A DNA stretch of 64,000 nucleotides. Source: Streptomyces avidinii (GTDB lineage Bacteria > Actinomycetota > Actinomycetes > Streptomycetales > Streptomycetaceae). Positions 1 through 8,688 of this stretch are shown here, in pieces; position 1 is the stretch's first letter, and every line of letters begins with the position of its first letter. The notes below the pieces were generated by a model. The model did not search any database. It saw nothing but the letters and a program-made list of their open reading frames with translations, and was not told the DNA's origin. The DNA lies in assembly GCF_014650695.1 (NCBI RefSeq), contig NZ_BMVL01000003.1, positions 186,001 through 250,000 of the forward strand, given 5' to 3'. A program made the translations under genes and the position numbers.

Positions 1-1
1 C

Positions 2-298
2 ACGCTGGTCCGCCGCGTCCTCACCCGCCTCGACCGGGGCGAACTCAACGAGGACGAGGCGGCCGCCGCGAAGTGGTACACCACCGAGCTCGCCGCCGAG
101 GTGGCCTGGTGGGCCGCGGAACTCGACGGCGACCGCAGCATGACCCTCGACGACCCCGAGGTCGACGGGGTGGCACACCCACTGGATGCGGCGTTGCGCG
201 AAGCCCCGGGGATGCGGATATCGGGCGGCACCGCCGAAATGATGCTGGAGACGCTGGCCCGGCTGCGTCTCGACTCAGGTGCGGAGGTACGGCCGTGA
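2..298 (+). CDS. Acyl-CoA dehydrogenase, C-terminal end (cut by window edge)
   Basis: Only the last 98 residues are present, and the reading frame is open from base 2. The end carries the family's C-terminal helix signature, GMRISGGTAEMMLETLARL, where the G-G-T-E/A-x-x motif helps hold FAD at the subunit interface. The family oxidises acyl-CoA to enoyl-CoA and passes electrons to ETF; an etfBA pair lies at 47.8-49.6 kb. The stop codon overlaps the start of the next gene in a GTGA, so the two are translationally coupled. The substrate cannot be judged from this fragment. Confidence 0.85.
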   Translation, partial: TLVRRVLTRLDRGELNEDEAAAAKWYTTELAAEVAWWAAELDGDRSMTLDDPEVDGVAHPLDAALREAPGMRISGGTAEMMLETLARLRLDSGAEVRP

Positions 299-1443
299 CA
301 TCACAGGCGGTCAACGAGAACGGCACGGGTGGCCGGAGCGCCCCGGCGGTGCCCGAGCGGTGGCGGGAGCGGGAGGACGAGGACTCGCTGTTCCGGCAGC
401 TCCGGCTCACCGTCCGCCAGGGCCTGGAGGTCGACGGGGACACCCCCGCCGGCTCCTGGGAGGCGCTGACCCAGGTGGGCGCCTGGGAGTTCGCCCTCCC
501 CATCGGCAAGGACGGCCTCGACCTCGGCCAGGCCGTCATCGCCATGGTCTGCGAGGAGGCGGGCAACGCCATGCAGCCCGTCCCGCTCACCGACACCCTC
601 CTCGCCCTGGACCTGGTCTCCGGCCTCGGTCCCCTCGCCGCCGAGTCCACCGACCACCTCCTGGACCGGGTACGGACCGGGGAGCTGGAGATCGCCGTGC
701 CGGGCCGTCTGCCCGATCCGCGCGGCACCGTACCGCCCGGCATCACCTGGAAACCGGACGGGGACACCGGCGCGGTCGTCCTCACCGGCACCGGCGGCCC
801 CTTCGCCGCCGGCATCGGGCCGGGCGCCCTGCTGGTCCTGGCCGGCGGACCCGACGGCCCGTGCGTGGCACTCGTGGGTCTGCCCACGGAGGGAGTGGAG
901 GTACGCCCGCTGCGCGACCACGGCGGCGGAGCCGTCGCCGGCGCCGTCTTCGACGAGGTGCGGCTGCCGGCCGAGGCGGTGCTGCTGCGCGGCCTCGCCG
1001 CCGAACGGGCCCTCGCCCGGGTGGGGCTGCGCGCCGCTGTCCACCAGGCCTCGCTGCTGGCCGGGATCACGGCGGCCGCCCTGACCGCGGTCGTCTCCCG
1101 GATCCGCGGCCGTCAGCAGTTCGGCCAGGCCCTGGTCAAACACCAGGGCCCCCGGCTGCGCGTGGCCGGCCTGCTGGCCCGCCTCGACGCCGTGCGCTGG
1201 GCGGTGGGCGATGCCGCCCGGGACCTCGACGAGGACCGGCTCACCGTGGGGGAGGCCGCCGGACTGATCGCCCTCACGGCGGAGACCACCCTCGACGTGA
1301 CACGTGACGCGGTCCATCTGCACGGCGCCTCGGGTCTGGTCCGGGACGCCCTGGTGGCGGGCTGCTACCGGCGCGCGGCCTGGGAGGCCATGCGCTGCGG
1401 GCGTCCGGCCCAGCTGTGGGACACCGCGGCGCACACGCCCTGA
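295..1443 (+). CDS. Acyl-CoA dehydrogenase family protein
   Basis: This 382-aa flavoprotein is predicted to dehydrogenate an acyl-CoA. The GTG at 295 is chosen because it overlaps the previous stop (GTGA); earlier in-frame codons would run deep into the upstream gene. The C-terminal half has the helical acyl-CoA dehydrogenase pattern, including QQFGQALVKHQGPRLRVA and a variant HGASGLVRDALVAG in place of the common IHGGxG. The middle domain is divergent and alanine/glycine rich. Two adjacent, coupled acyl-CoA dehydrogenase genes are typical of actinobacterial FadE pairs that form heterotetramers on steroid or branched substrates. That pairing is an inference here. A strong hairpin follows the gene. 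Confidence 0.82.
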   Translation: MTSQAVNENGTGGRSAPAVPERWREREDEDSLFRQLRLTVRQGLEVDGDTPAGSWEALTQVGAWEFALPIGKDGLDLGQAVIAMVCEEAGNAMQPVPLTDTLLALDLVSGLGPLAAESTDHLLDRVRTGELEIAVPGRLPDPRGTVPPGITWKPDGDTGAVVLTGTGGPFAAGIGPGALLVLAGGPDGPCVALVGLPTEGVEVRPLRDHGGGAVAGAVFDEVRLPAEAVLLRGLAAERALARVGLRAAVHQASLLAGITAAALTAVVSRIRGRQQFGQALVKHQGPRLRVAGLLARLDAVRWAVGDAARDLDEDRLTVGEAAGLIALTAETTLDVTRDAVHLHGASGLVRDALVAGCYRRAAWEAMRCGRPAQLWDTAAHTP

Positions 1444-1459
1444 CCGGCGCCGCACGAGG

Positions 1460-1490
1460 GAAGGGGCTCCCGCACCGCGGGAGCCCCTTC
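1460..1490. terminator. Hairpin terminator, 14-bp perfect stem
   Basis: Left arm GAAGGGGCTCCCGC and its exact reverse complement flank a 3-nt loop (acc). It sits between the rightward acyl-CoA dehydrogenase and the leftward GNAT gene, so it probably stops transcription from both sides. Confidence 0.8.
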
Positions 1491-1509
1491 TGTGTTCCGG
1501 CCGGGACCG

Positions 1510-2091
1510 TCAGACCAGGTCGCGGCGCATGACCCAGCGGTGGCGCTTGTCGCTCTTGGCCTCGGTGCGGTGGACCCGGCGGAAGCCGGCCCGCTCGAAC
1601 ATGTCCATCGTCCCGACATAGGCGAGCGTCGGGTTGACCCGGCCGCCCTCCGGGTCCACCGGATACCCCTCGACGGCGGGCGCACCGTGGGACCGCGCGT
1701 GCTCGACGGCCCCCTCCAGCAGGCCCGAGGCGACCCCCTTGCCGCGGTACTCCTTGCGCACGACGAAACAGGTCACCGACCACACGGGCAGATCGTCCAC
1801 CGGTGTGATCGTCTTCGAGGAGGTGAGCCGGTCGAGCTGGCGGCGCGGCGCCACGTTGCACCAGCCCGCCACCTCGCCGTCCAGGAAGCCGAGGACCCCG
1901 GGCGGCGGATCGGCCTTCTCCATGAGGCCGCGCAGGTGCTCGCCGCGCTCGTCGGCAGTGAGCCGCCCGTAGTCGCCCGTGGACAGCCGCCACGCCATGC
2001 ACCAGCACGTGTGCGCACTCTTCCTGGGCTGGAGCACCTGCTGGATGTCGTCCCAAAGATCCGCCGTGGCGGGCCGTACTTCTAAGCTCAT
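1510..2091 (-). CDS. GNAT family N-acetyltransferase (TTA codon 3)
   Basis: This is a 193-aa GNAT-fold acetyltransferase. The acetyl-CoA loop region reads VVRKEYRGKGVASGLLEGAV, the R/Q-x-x-G-x-G/A motif of the family. The N-terminus is MSLEVRPATADLWDDI and the start ATG is at 2091. The third codon is TTA (2085-2083), so full translation should need the bldA tRNA in Streptomyces. It lies 26 bp after the threonine aldolase-like gene and is probably the last member of the NRPS operon. It might acylate or protect the operon's product, but nothing in the sequence identifies the substrate. Confidence 0.85.
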   Translation of the reverse strand: MSLEVRPATADLWDDIQQVLQPRKSAHTCWCMAWRLSTGDYGRLTADERGEHLRGLMEKADPPPGVLGFLDGEVAGWCNVAPRRQLDRLTSSKTITPVDDLPVWSVTCFVVRKEYRGKGVASGLLEGAVEHARSHGAPAVEGYPVDPEGGRVNPTLAYVGTMDMFERAGFRRVHRTEAKSDKRHRWVMRRDLV

Positions 2092-2117
2092 GCTGCTACT
2101 TCGCTCTCTTCCGCTGC

Positions 2118-3188
2118 TTACAGGTGTCCCGCGGGCGCGGTGTTCCGCACCCCGGTGACGACATCGGTCATCACGGCGGCCAGCACGTCGAGGGCGCGCC
2201 GGCACGCCTTCTGCCCTGCGTCCAGATGAGTGACCAGCCGGACCGTCTCCGGACCCGGCGCGGTCACCAGTACTCCTTCCTGCACGGCCCGTGCGACGAC
2301 CTCGTCCGCGCGGGCGACCTCGACGATGACGATGTTGGTCTCCGGCGGGCGCACGGTGAAACCCGCGTCCGTGAGGCCCGCCGCCAGCATTTCGGCATGG
2401 GCGTGGTCCTCGGCGATCCGCTCCACGTGGTGGTCCAGCGCGTACAGTCCCGCAGCCGCCAGAATGCCCGACTGCCGCATGCCGCCGCCCAGGCCGTGCC
2501 GCAACTTCCGGGCCCGCGAGAGCTGTTCGACCGGCAGCAGGAGCACCGACCCGACGGGCGCGCCCAGCCCCTTCGACAGGCACACGGACAGCGAGTCGGC
2601 CGTCTCCCCGTACTCCCGCGCCGATGTTCCCGTCGCGGCCATCGCGTTCCAGATCCGGGCGCCGTCCATGTGTACGGCCAGTCCCGCGCCGGCCGTCAGC
2701 TCCCGTACGGCGCGCAGCGTCTCGAGGGGGTGGACCGTACCGCCGGCCCTGGTGTGGGTCTGCTCCACCTCCACCGCACGGGTGCCGAGCGTGTACGGGT
2801 TCCCCCGCCGGACCACCCCGGCCAGCAGCTCCGCGGTGATCACCCCCCGCTCGGCCGACACCGTGCGCGTCTGGATCCCGCCGTAGCGGGCCGGCGAGGC
2901 CTCCTCGTGCGCCAGCACGTGCGCCTCGGCATCGCACACCAGCTCCTCGCCGGGGCCGACGAGGAGCTGGAGGGCGATCTGGTTGGCCATCACCCCGGAC
3001 GGGGTGAACAGGGCGCCGGAGAAGCCGAAGAGCCCGGCGAGCCGGTCCTCCAGCGCGCGGACGGTCGGATCCTCCCCGAACAGGTCGTCACCGACCTCCG
3101 CCGCGGCCATCGCCGCCCGCATCCCGGGACCCGGCCGGGTCACCGTGTCGCTGCGCAGGTCGGCGGTCTCGAAATTCCCGATGGTCAT
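2118..3188 (-). CDS. Threonine aldolase-like PLP enzyme (beta-eliminating lyase family)
   Basis: A 356-aa fold-type I PLP enzyme. The N-terminus (DLRSDTVTRPGPGMRAAM) and EVGDDLFGEDPTV are classic low-specificity L-threonine aldolase signatures. HMDGARIWNA holds the cofactor-binding Asp, and SVCLSKGLGAPVGS holds the PLP lysine (about K206). The family cleaves or forms beta-hydroxy-alpha-amino acids (threonine to glycine plus acetaldehyde). The start ATG overlaps the stop of the DUF2461 gene by 4 bp. In this operon it could act in reverse to build a beta-hydroxy amino acid for the NRPS, which is an inference. A second, distinct threonine aldolase lies at 40.8-41.9 kb. Confidence 0.88.
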   Translation of the reverse strand: MTIGNFETADLRSDTVTRPGPGMRAAMAAAEVGDDLFGEDPTVRALEDRLAGLFGFSGALFTPSGVMANQIALQLLVGPGEELVCDAEAHVLAHEEASPARYGGIQTRTVSAERGVITAELLAGVVRRGNPYTLGTRAVEVEQTHTRAGGTVHPLETLRAVRELTAGAGLAVHMDGARIWNAMAATGTSAREYGETADSLSVCLSKGLGAPVGSVLLLPVEQLSRARKLRHGLGGGMRQSGILAAAGLYALDHHVERIAEDHAHAEMLAAGLTDAGFTVRPPETNIVIVEVARADEVVARAVQEGVLVTAPGPETVRLVTHLDAGQKACRRALDVLAAVMTDVVTGVRNTAPAGHL

Positions 3189-3874
3189 GACGGTAGGTCA
3201 ACTCCTCGCTCGCGGGGCTGTGGGGTGAGTGCGCGGGCCGCCATCCAGTCCAGCAGGGGGCGTACCGACTGCCAGGTCTCCCGCACCAGTTCCCCGGCGC
3301 GCGCCGTGTGCAGGCCCGCGTCCGGCCCGTAGCGGCGACCCGCGTCGATCTTGCGGTGACGCAGCAGCCCCAGCCGCGGGTGGTCCGCCGGGACCCCCCG
3401 CGGCCGGGACCGGAGCCGGTCGCCGCCCAGGACGAACCCCTGCTCCTCCAGCCGGCCCGCGATCGCGGCCAGCTCCGCGCCGTCGTCCTCCTGCCCGACG
3501 GCGGCGCGGTACCGGGCGACTTCCGCCCCGGCGTACGGGTACCAGCGGCCGGAGGCGTACAGCCCGTGCCGGTCCAGGTGCACCCACAGGCCCAGGCAGG
3601 GCAGCAGATCCAGATAGGCGCCCTGATAGGTCTTGTAGGGCGACTTGTCGTGCGACATCCGGGTGTCCCGGACCGGGCCGAGCACCTGCACCTCTCCCGA
3701 TCCGGTCGACTCCCGGAAGTACGCGCTCAGTTCAGCGGCCAGCTCGTCCATCGGCGCACGTACGTCACGCTCGTACCGCTCGCGGTGGCGCAGTCGCCAC
3801 GCCTCCTTGCTGTTGTCGGCCGCGAGGTCCTCGTACAGGCGCAGCGCCGAGGGCGGGAAGCCGCTGAAGGTCAC
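3185..3874 (-). CDS. DUF2461 (TIGR02453) family protein
   Basis: A 229-aa protein of the DUF2461 family, whose biochemical function is unknown. Recognisable blocks are the FSGFPPSALRLYEDLAADN start, the VRDTRMSHDKSPYKTYQGA core and the HRKIDAGRRYGPD segment near the C-terminus. The start is GTG at 3874, in a GTGA overlap with the SHMT-like gene, and its own stop overlaps the threonine aldolase start (ATGA). The gene is therefore embedded in the NRPS operon with no room for a separate promoter. Whether it takes part in the pathway or is a passenger cannot be told. Confidence 0.85.
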   Translation of the reverse strand: MTFSGFPPSALRLYEDLAADNSKEAWRLRHRERYERDVRAPMDELAAELSAYFRESTGSGEVQVLGPVRDTRMSHDKSPYKTYQGAYLDLLPCLGLWVHLDRHGLYASGRWYPYAGAEVARYRAAVGQEDDGAELAAIAGRLEEQGFVLGGDRLRSRPRGVPADHPRLGLLRHRKIDAGRRYGPDAGLHTARAGELVRETWQSVRPLLDWMAARALTPQPRERGVDLPS

Positions 3875-5265
3875 GGCAGGTACCCCGGCAGGGGGTGGGC
3901 GGCGCACAGTTCGGAGACCCGGGTGCGCACCCGGTCGCGCAGCGCGTCCGGCAGTACGCCGCCCTGCGCGCGCAGCGCCATGAGGACGTCGGCGACCAGG
4001 TCGGCGCACTCGGCGGCCACCGCGTGGTCCATCCCGCGCGCGGCCAGCGTGTTGGTGCCGAGCCGCAGCCCGCCCGTCACCCGGACCGGCGTGGTGTCGC
4101 CCGGGACCCGGTTGCGGTTGACGACGATCCCGCAGGACTCCAGGGCCTGCTCCGCGACGTCCCCGGTGACACCGGTGCCGCGCAGGTCGAGCAGCACCAT
4201 GTGGGTGTCCGTACCGCCGGTGACCAGCCGGAAGCCCCGGTCGGAAAGGCGCTCGGCGATCGCCTGCGCGCCGTCGGCGAGCCGCTTGGCGAGCTCGGCG
4301 AAGTCGGGGCTGGCCACGAAGTCCAGGGCGCGCGCCTTGGCCGCCACCGATGCCAGATCGGGGGTGCCCTGGGTGAAGGGGAACACGGCGCGGCGCAGGG
4401 TCGCGGCCAGGGTGCCGCGCTCCGGTCCGGCCCTGCGGGCCTCGCGGCCGAGCAGGATCAGCCCGCCGCGCGGGCCGTACAGCTGCTTGTAGGTGCTGGT
4501 GGTGGTCACGTGGGCGTGGTCGACGGGGCTCTGGTGGAGGCCGGCCGCGACCAGCCCCGCGATGTGCGAGATGTCCGCCAGCAGGTAGGCGTTGGCCTCG
4601 TCCGCGATCTCCCGGAAGCGGGCGAAGTCGATGCTGCGGGGGTAGGCGCTCGCCCCGCAGACGATCAGCTTCGGCCGGTGCTCCAGGGCCAGCTCGCGGA
4701 TCTGGTCGTAGTCGAGCAGCCCCTCCGGAGTCACCCGGTAGCCGTGGGCGCGGTAGTACCGGCCGGTCACCGAGGCGGGGGAGCCGTGGGTGAGGTGGCC
4801 GCCGCAGTCCAGGTCCAGCCCGAGCAGGCTGTCGCCCGGGCTCAGCAGTGCCGTGATCACGGCGAGGTTCGCCGAGGACCCGGAGTGCGGCTGCACGATC
4901 GCGTCCACGGCCCCGAACGCCGCGCACGCCCGGTCGATCGCAAGGCGTTCGATCTCGTCGGCGACCCCGCAGCCCGCGTGGTAGCGGTTCCCGGGGAAGC
5001 CCTCGGCGGTCAGGTTGCCGAGCGTGCTGCCCTCGCAGGCCAGCACGGAGGGGTCCGCGACGCTGGACGCCGCGACCATCATCAGGGTGTCGCGCTGGCG
5101 CGCCGACTCCCGGGCGAGCAACGAGTACAGGGCGCCGTCGCGCTCTCTGAGCCGCGTGGCGGCGTGCCCGGCGAAATCGACCAGGTCGGGGTCGGGCGCG
5201 GGACCGGTGCCGGGTGCCGCGGGCAGCTCCGGCTCGGTGACGGGCGCGGGCAGGGTGAGACTCAT
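3871..5265 (-). CDS. Divergent serine hydroxymethyltransferase-like PLP enzyme
   Basis: A 464-aa fold-type I enzyme that clearly aligns with GlyA: QPHSGSSANLAV, GGHLTHGSP, ISHIAGLVAAG, and a PLP lysine (about K260) in TTTSTYKQLYGPRGG. It departs from GlyA at key positions. The ASEN motif with the catalytic glutamate reads AASS, the histidine before the PLP lysine is tyrosine, RYYGGCEY reads RYHAGCGV, and PGGQGGP reads PFTQGTP. These changes argue against ordinary folate-dependent serine/glycine exchange. SHMT-like enzymes in natural-product clusters include alpha-methylserine synthases and threonine transaldolases. The start ATG overlaps the NRPS stop (ATGA), so the two are coupled. The exact reaction is not known. 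Confidence 0.85.
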   Translation of the reverse strand: MSLTLPAPVTEPELPAAPGTGPAPDPDLVDFAGHAATRLRERDGALYSLLARESARQRDTLMMVAASSVADPSVLACEGSTLGNLTAEGFPGNRYHAGCGVADEIERLAIDRACAAFGAVDAIVQPHSGSSANLAVITALLSPGDSLLGLDLDCGGHLTHGSPASVTGRYYRAHGYRVTPEGLLDYDQIRELALEHRPKLIVCGASAYPRSIDFARFREIADEANAYLLADISHIAGLVAAGLHQSPVDHAHVTTTSTYKQLYGPRGGLILLGREARRAGPERGTLAATLRRAVFPFTQGTPDLASVAAKARALDFVASPDFAELAKRLADGAQAIAERLSDRGFRLVTGGTDTHMVLLDLRGTGVTGDVAEQALESCGIVVNRNRVPGDTTPVRVTGGLRLGTNTLAARGMDHAVAAECADLVADVLMALRAQGGVLPDALRDRVRTRVSELCAAHPLPGYLP

Positions 5266-8200
5266 GACTGTCCCCTCTCGGAATCGTCCGTGCTGACCTT
5301 GCTGCTGAGCACCGCCTCGGCGTCCGGCGCGCCCGGCTCCTGCGTCCCGTCGGCCTCCAGCTCGCCGAAGGCCTCCGCGGCGGCGACCGCCTCCGCGCCG
5401 TGCTGCTCGTCCGCGGCGATCTTGTCGGCCAGCTCGGAGAGCAGCGGGTTCTGGAACACGGTCTTGACGGGTACCGGCACTCCCAGCAGCTCCTTGAGCA
5501 GGCCGGCCAGCCGGGTGCCGCTGAGCGAATCGCCGCCCAGGCTGAAGAAGTTGTCGCCGGGCGCCACCGCGTCCAGTCCGAGGATGTCGGCGACCGCCGC
5601 GCACAGCACCAGCTCCAGAGCGCTGCCCGGCCCCTCCCCGGCGTCCCGCACGGCCTCCTCGTCGGCGGACTGCTGGCGTCCCGCGGAGGAGGCCAGCAGC
5701 AGCCGGTCGACCTTGCCGTTGCGGGTCAACGGGAGCTCCTCCAGCACGGTCAGCGCGGCCGGCACCATGTAGCCGGGGAGCTGCGCGGCGAGCCGCTCCA
5801 GGACCGGCCCGGCCGCGTCGGCGGCGGCCACGACGAAGGCGTGCAGCCGGCGCACCCCGTGGGCACTGGCCGGGGCCACCACCACGGCCGCCTCGACCTC
5901 GGCGTCCTGGCGCAGCACGGCCTCGATCTCGCCCAGCTCGATCCGGTGGCCCTGGATCTTCACCTGGAAGTCGTCCCGGCCGAGGATCTCGATGCTGCCG
6001 TCGGGCAGGTACCGCCCCAGGTCACCGGTCAGATAGGCGCGTTCGCCGTTCTCCGGGAGGTGCACGAAGCGGTTCGCGGTGCGCTCCGGGTCGTTCCAGT
6101 ACCCCAGGGCGAGCCCGACGTCGCTGGCCACGGCCATCTCGCCGACCACCCCGAGCGGGCGCTCGTAGCCGGCCGGGTCGACGATGTAGTAGCGCTGGTT
6201 GGTGATCGGCTTGCCGTACGGGATGCTCGTCCAGGACGGATCGACCTCGCCGATCGGCTGGAACAGCGACCAGCAGATCGTCTCGGTCGGACCGCCCGAA
6301 CCCACCACCTGGATCCGCGGGCTCTGCGCCCGCAGCCGGTCCGGCAGCGTCAGCGGGATCCAGTCGCCGGAGAGCACGGACAACCGCAGGGACTCCAACG
6401 GTCGGCCGCCGCCGCGGCGCTCGCGCACCTCGGCCTCGCCGACGAGCAGTTCCATCAGGACGGGCACGGAGTTCCACAGGGTGACCTGCTCCGCCTGCAC
6501 CAGATCGGCCCACACATCGGGCTCGGCGTGCGCGAAGGGCGGCGGCAGCACCACGGTCCCGCCCTGCGTCAGCACCCCGAACACGTCGTAGATCGAGGCG
6601 TCGAAGTGCAGCCCGGAGATGGCCAGCAGCCGGTCCCGGGCGCCGACCTCGAAACGCTCGGCGACGTCACGGATCAGGTTGACCACACCGATGTGGTCGA
6701 CCATCACGCCCTTCGGCTCACCCGTCGAACCCGAAGTGAAGATCGTGTACGCGAGGTCCGCGGGGGTCTGCGCGGTGTCGGGCCGCGTGTCGGGGCCGGA
6801 CTCGAAGTCCTTGTCCACCCGGTAGCGGCGGGCCGTGGGGGGCCAGCTGATCCGCGGGTCCAGCCAGGACTGGGTGAGGATCCGGTCCACCTTGGCCTCG
6901 GTGAGCAGCCGGCGCAGCCGCTCCGCCGGCACGGACGGGTCCAGCGGCAGGTACGCGGCGCCGGAGGCGAGGATCCCGTACACCGCGGCGTACTGCTCCC
7001 AGCCCTTCTCCATCACGACGGCTACCAGCTCACCCGGAGCCGCCCCGTGGTCCCGCAGCGTGTGGCCGATCCGCCAGGCGTACGAGGCCAGTTCGGCGTA
7101 GCTCAGGCGCCGCCCGGCGGCGTCCACCACGGCCTCGGCGTCGGGCGTGGCCTCGGCCTGCCGGGCGAACAGCTCGTGCAGGGTGGTGTAGGGGATCTGC
7201 CCGGCGGTGTCGTTGACCTTGCGGCGCAGCGTCCGCTCGGCCGCCGGGACCAGGTCGAAGCGCCGGGTGTGCAGGGACTCCGGGTCCCGCGTGAGCCGCT
7301 CCAGCAGGTCCACGTACACGCCGAAGGCGGCGTCGACGAAGCCGGGCGCGAACGCCCCGTCGACGAAGTCCCAGATGACGCGCAGCTCACCGGCCAGCTC
7401 GCGCAACTGCACGTCGAGCGAGACCTGCGGGGTCTGCGAGATCGAGTACACCTCCCGGCCCAGGTCGGTGACGGGCCGGCGCACCGGGTAGTCGAGCAGG
7501 CTGGTGACGACGACCGGCATGCCGGCCTGAGCGCCCACGCCGTGCAGCCGGGTCAACTCGCGCAGCACCCGCACGCCGTTGAAGGCGCCGTGCTCCGCGT
7601 CGCGGGCGAGCTGGTCGCGCAGGGCGTGTGCCCGGTCCAGGAAGGTCGCGCCCGAACCGTCGGCGGCGAGCATCACGGCGTTGGTGAAGTCACCGAGCAC
7701 ACCGGTGATGTCCGGGTGCACCGCCGGACGCTGGAAGATCGGGTAGTTGATGGTGAAGTCCGACTCCTCCGCCCAGCACCTGACCACCTCGGCGAAGGCG
7801 GCGGTGAGCAGCACCGACGGCGTCAGCCCCGCTTCGTGCGCCCGGGCCGAGAAGAGCTGCCAGTCCGCGGGGGCCAGGCGGTGCTCCCGCCGGTCGAAGC
7901 GCACCTCGCGCCCGCCGTCGCCGGAGCCGCCCGTGGGCAGCGAAGGGGCCGGCGGCAGGGTGGGCACCCGCTCGACCCAGTAGTCGCGGGCGGTGCGGAA
8001 GGCCTCGGTGTGCGGCAGGGCGTCGGCGCGCCAGTGGGCGTACTCGGCGAAGCTGATGCCGGGCTCCGGGAGTTCGGCGTCCGGGTTCTCGTAGAGGTCG
8101 ACCAGCTCGGGGAAGAGCACCTGGAAGGCACTGGAGGCGTCCAGCACCTGGAGGTCGATCCCGAGGTGGACCCGGCCGATGTCCTGCGGACCGCCCAGCC

Positions 8201-8597
8201 GCAGGATCCGCAGGTCGAACAGCGGCCAGCTGCCCACCGGGAAGACCACGTGGCTCATCTCGTCCCGCAGCGCGGCGAGCCGCTCCCGCGCGGCGTCCTC
8301 GGACAGGCCGCGCAGGTCCTCGACCGGTATCGAGAAGGGCAGCGGGTCGGCGGGCACCCACTGGGTGCCGTCCGTACGGCCGATCGCGCGGAGCATGTCG
8401 TGACGGGCGACCACCTTGCGCCAGGCGGCGGCGAAACGTTCGGGGTCGAGGCCGGCGCGCTCCCATTCGAAGTATCCGTAGCAGCCGATGCCGCCCAGTT
8501 CGACTGCTTCACCTCGCCCGATCATCAGTGCCTGCTGCGTCTCGGTCATCGGGAAGGACGCGGCACTGTCCGCGCGAGCGGGCAGGAGCTCGGTCAT
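5262..8597 (-). CDS. Stand-alone NRPS, heterocyclisation-adenylation-carrier (Cy-A-PCP)
   Basis: A 1111-aa single module. The Cy domain (about 15-450) has the D-x4-D-x2-S signature as DLQVLDASS (148-156) and SQTPQVSLD (387-395). The A domain (about 472-970) has FTSGSTGEPKG (620-630), GPTET (769-773), YLTGDLGRY and NGKVDR (960-965). The carrier domain has DNFFSLGGDSLSG with Ser1024. By eye the specificity residues read roughly D-A-Y-N-V-S-S-I-C, close to the cysteine code but with smaller residues at several positions. Cy domains condense and cyclise Cys, Ser or Thr into thiazolines or oxazolines. There is no thioesterase, MbtH protein or second module in the window, so it must act with partners in trans. 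The start ATG has a GGAG seven bases upstream. Confidence 0.93.
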   Translation of the reverse strand: MTELLPARADSAASFPMTETQQALMIGRGEAVELGGIGCYGYFEWERAGLDPERFAAAWRKVVARHDMLRAIGRTDGTQWVPADPLPFSIPVEDLRGLSEDAARERLAALRDEMSHVVFPVGSWPLFDLRILRLGGPQDIGRVHLGIDLQVLDASSAFQVLFPELVDLYENPDAELPEPGISFAEYAHWRADALPHTEAFRTARDYWVERVPTLPPAPSLPTGGSGDGGREVRFDRREHRLAPADWQLFSARAHEAGLTPSVLLTAAFAEVVRCWAEESDFTINYPIFQRPAVHPDITGVLGDFTNAVMLAADGSGATFLDRAHALRDQLARDAEHGAFNGVRVLRELTRLHGVGAQAGMPVVVTSLLDYPVRRPVTDLGREVYSISQTPQVSLDVQLRELAGELRVIWDFVDGAFAPGFVDAAFGVYVDLLERLTRDPESLHTRRFDLVPAAERTLRRKVNDTAGQIPYTTLHELFARQAEATPDAEAVVDAAGRRLSYAELASYAWRIGHTLRDHGAAPGELVAVVMEKGWEQYAAVYGILASGAAYLPLDPSVPAERLRRLLTEAKVDRILTQSWLDPRISWPPTARRYRVDKDFESGPDTRPDTAQTPADLAYTIFTSGSTGEPKGVMVDHIGVVNLIRDVAERFEVGARDRLLAISGLHFDASIYDVFGVLTQGGTVVLPPPFAHAEPDVWADLVQAEQVTLWNSVPVLMELLVGEAEVRERRGGGRPLESLRLSVLSGDWIPLTLPDRLRAQSPRIQVVGSGGPTETICWSLFQPIGEVDPSWTSIPYGKPITNQRYYIVDPAGYERPLGVVGEMAVASDVGLALGYWNDPERTANRFVHLPENGERAYLTGDLGRYLPDGSIEILGRDDFQVKIQGHRIELGEIEAVLRQDAEVEAAVVVAPASAHGVRRLHAFVVAAADAAGPVLERLAAQLPGYMVPAALTVLEELPLTRNGKVDRLLLASSAGRQQSADEEAVRDAGEGPGSALELVLCAAVADILGLDAVAPGDNFFSLGGDSLSGTRLAGLLKELLGVPVPVKTVFQNPLLSELADKIAADEQHGAEAVAAAEAFGELEADGTQEPGAPDAEAVLSSKVSTDDSERGQS

Positions 8598-8688
8598 GGT
8601 CCAACTCCATTCGGTGTTACGGGCCGTTGGCGTGTGCTTGCCCGGGGTCGATACGGGCCGGAGCGCCCTGCTGCGGGGCAGGGCGAGG

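Noticed and set aside
73..294. Extended N-terminus for the second acyl-CoA dehydrogenase
   Set aside because: It overlaps the upstream dehydrogenase in another frame and is Arg/Gly-rich shadow sequence; GTG 295 gives the normal coupled start.
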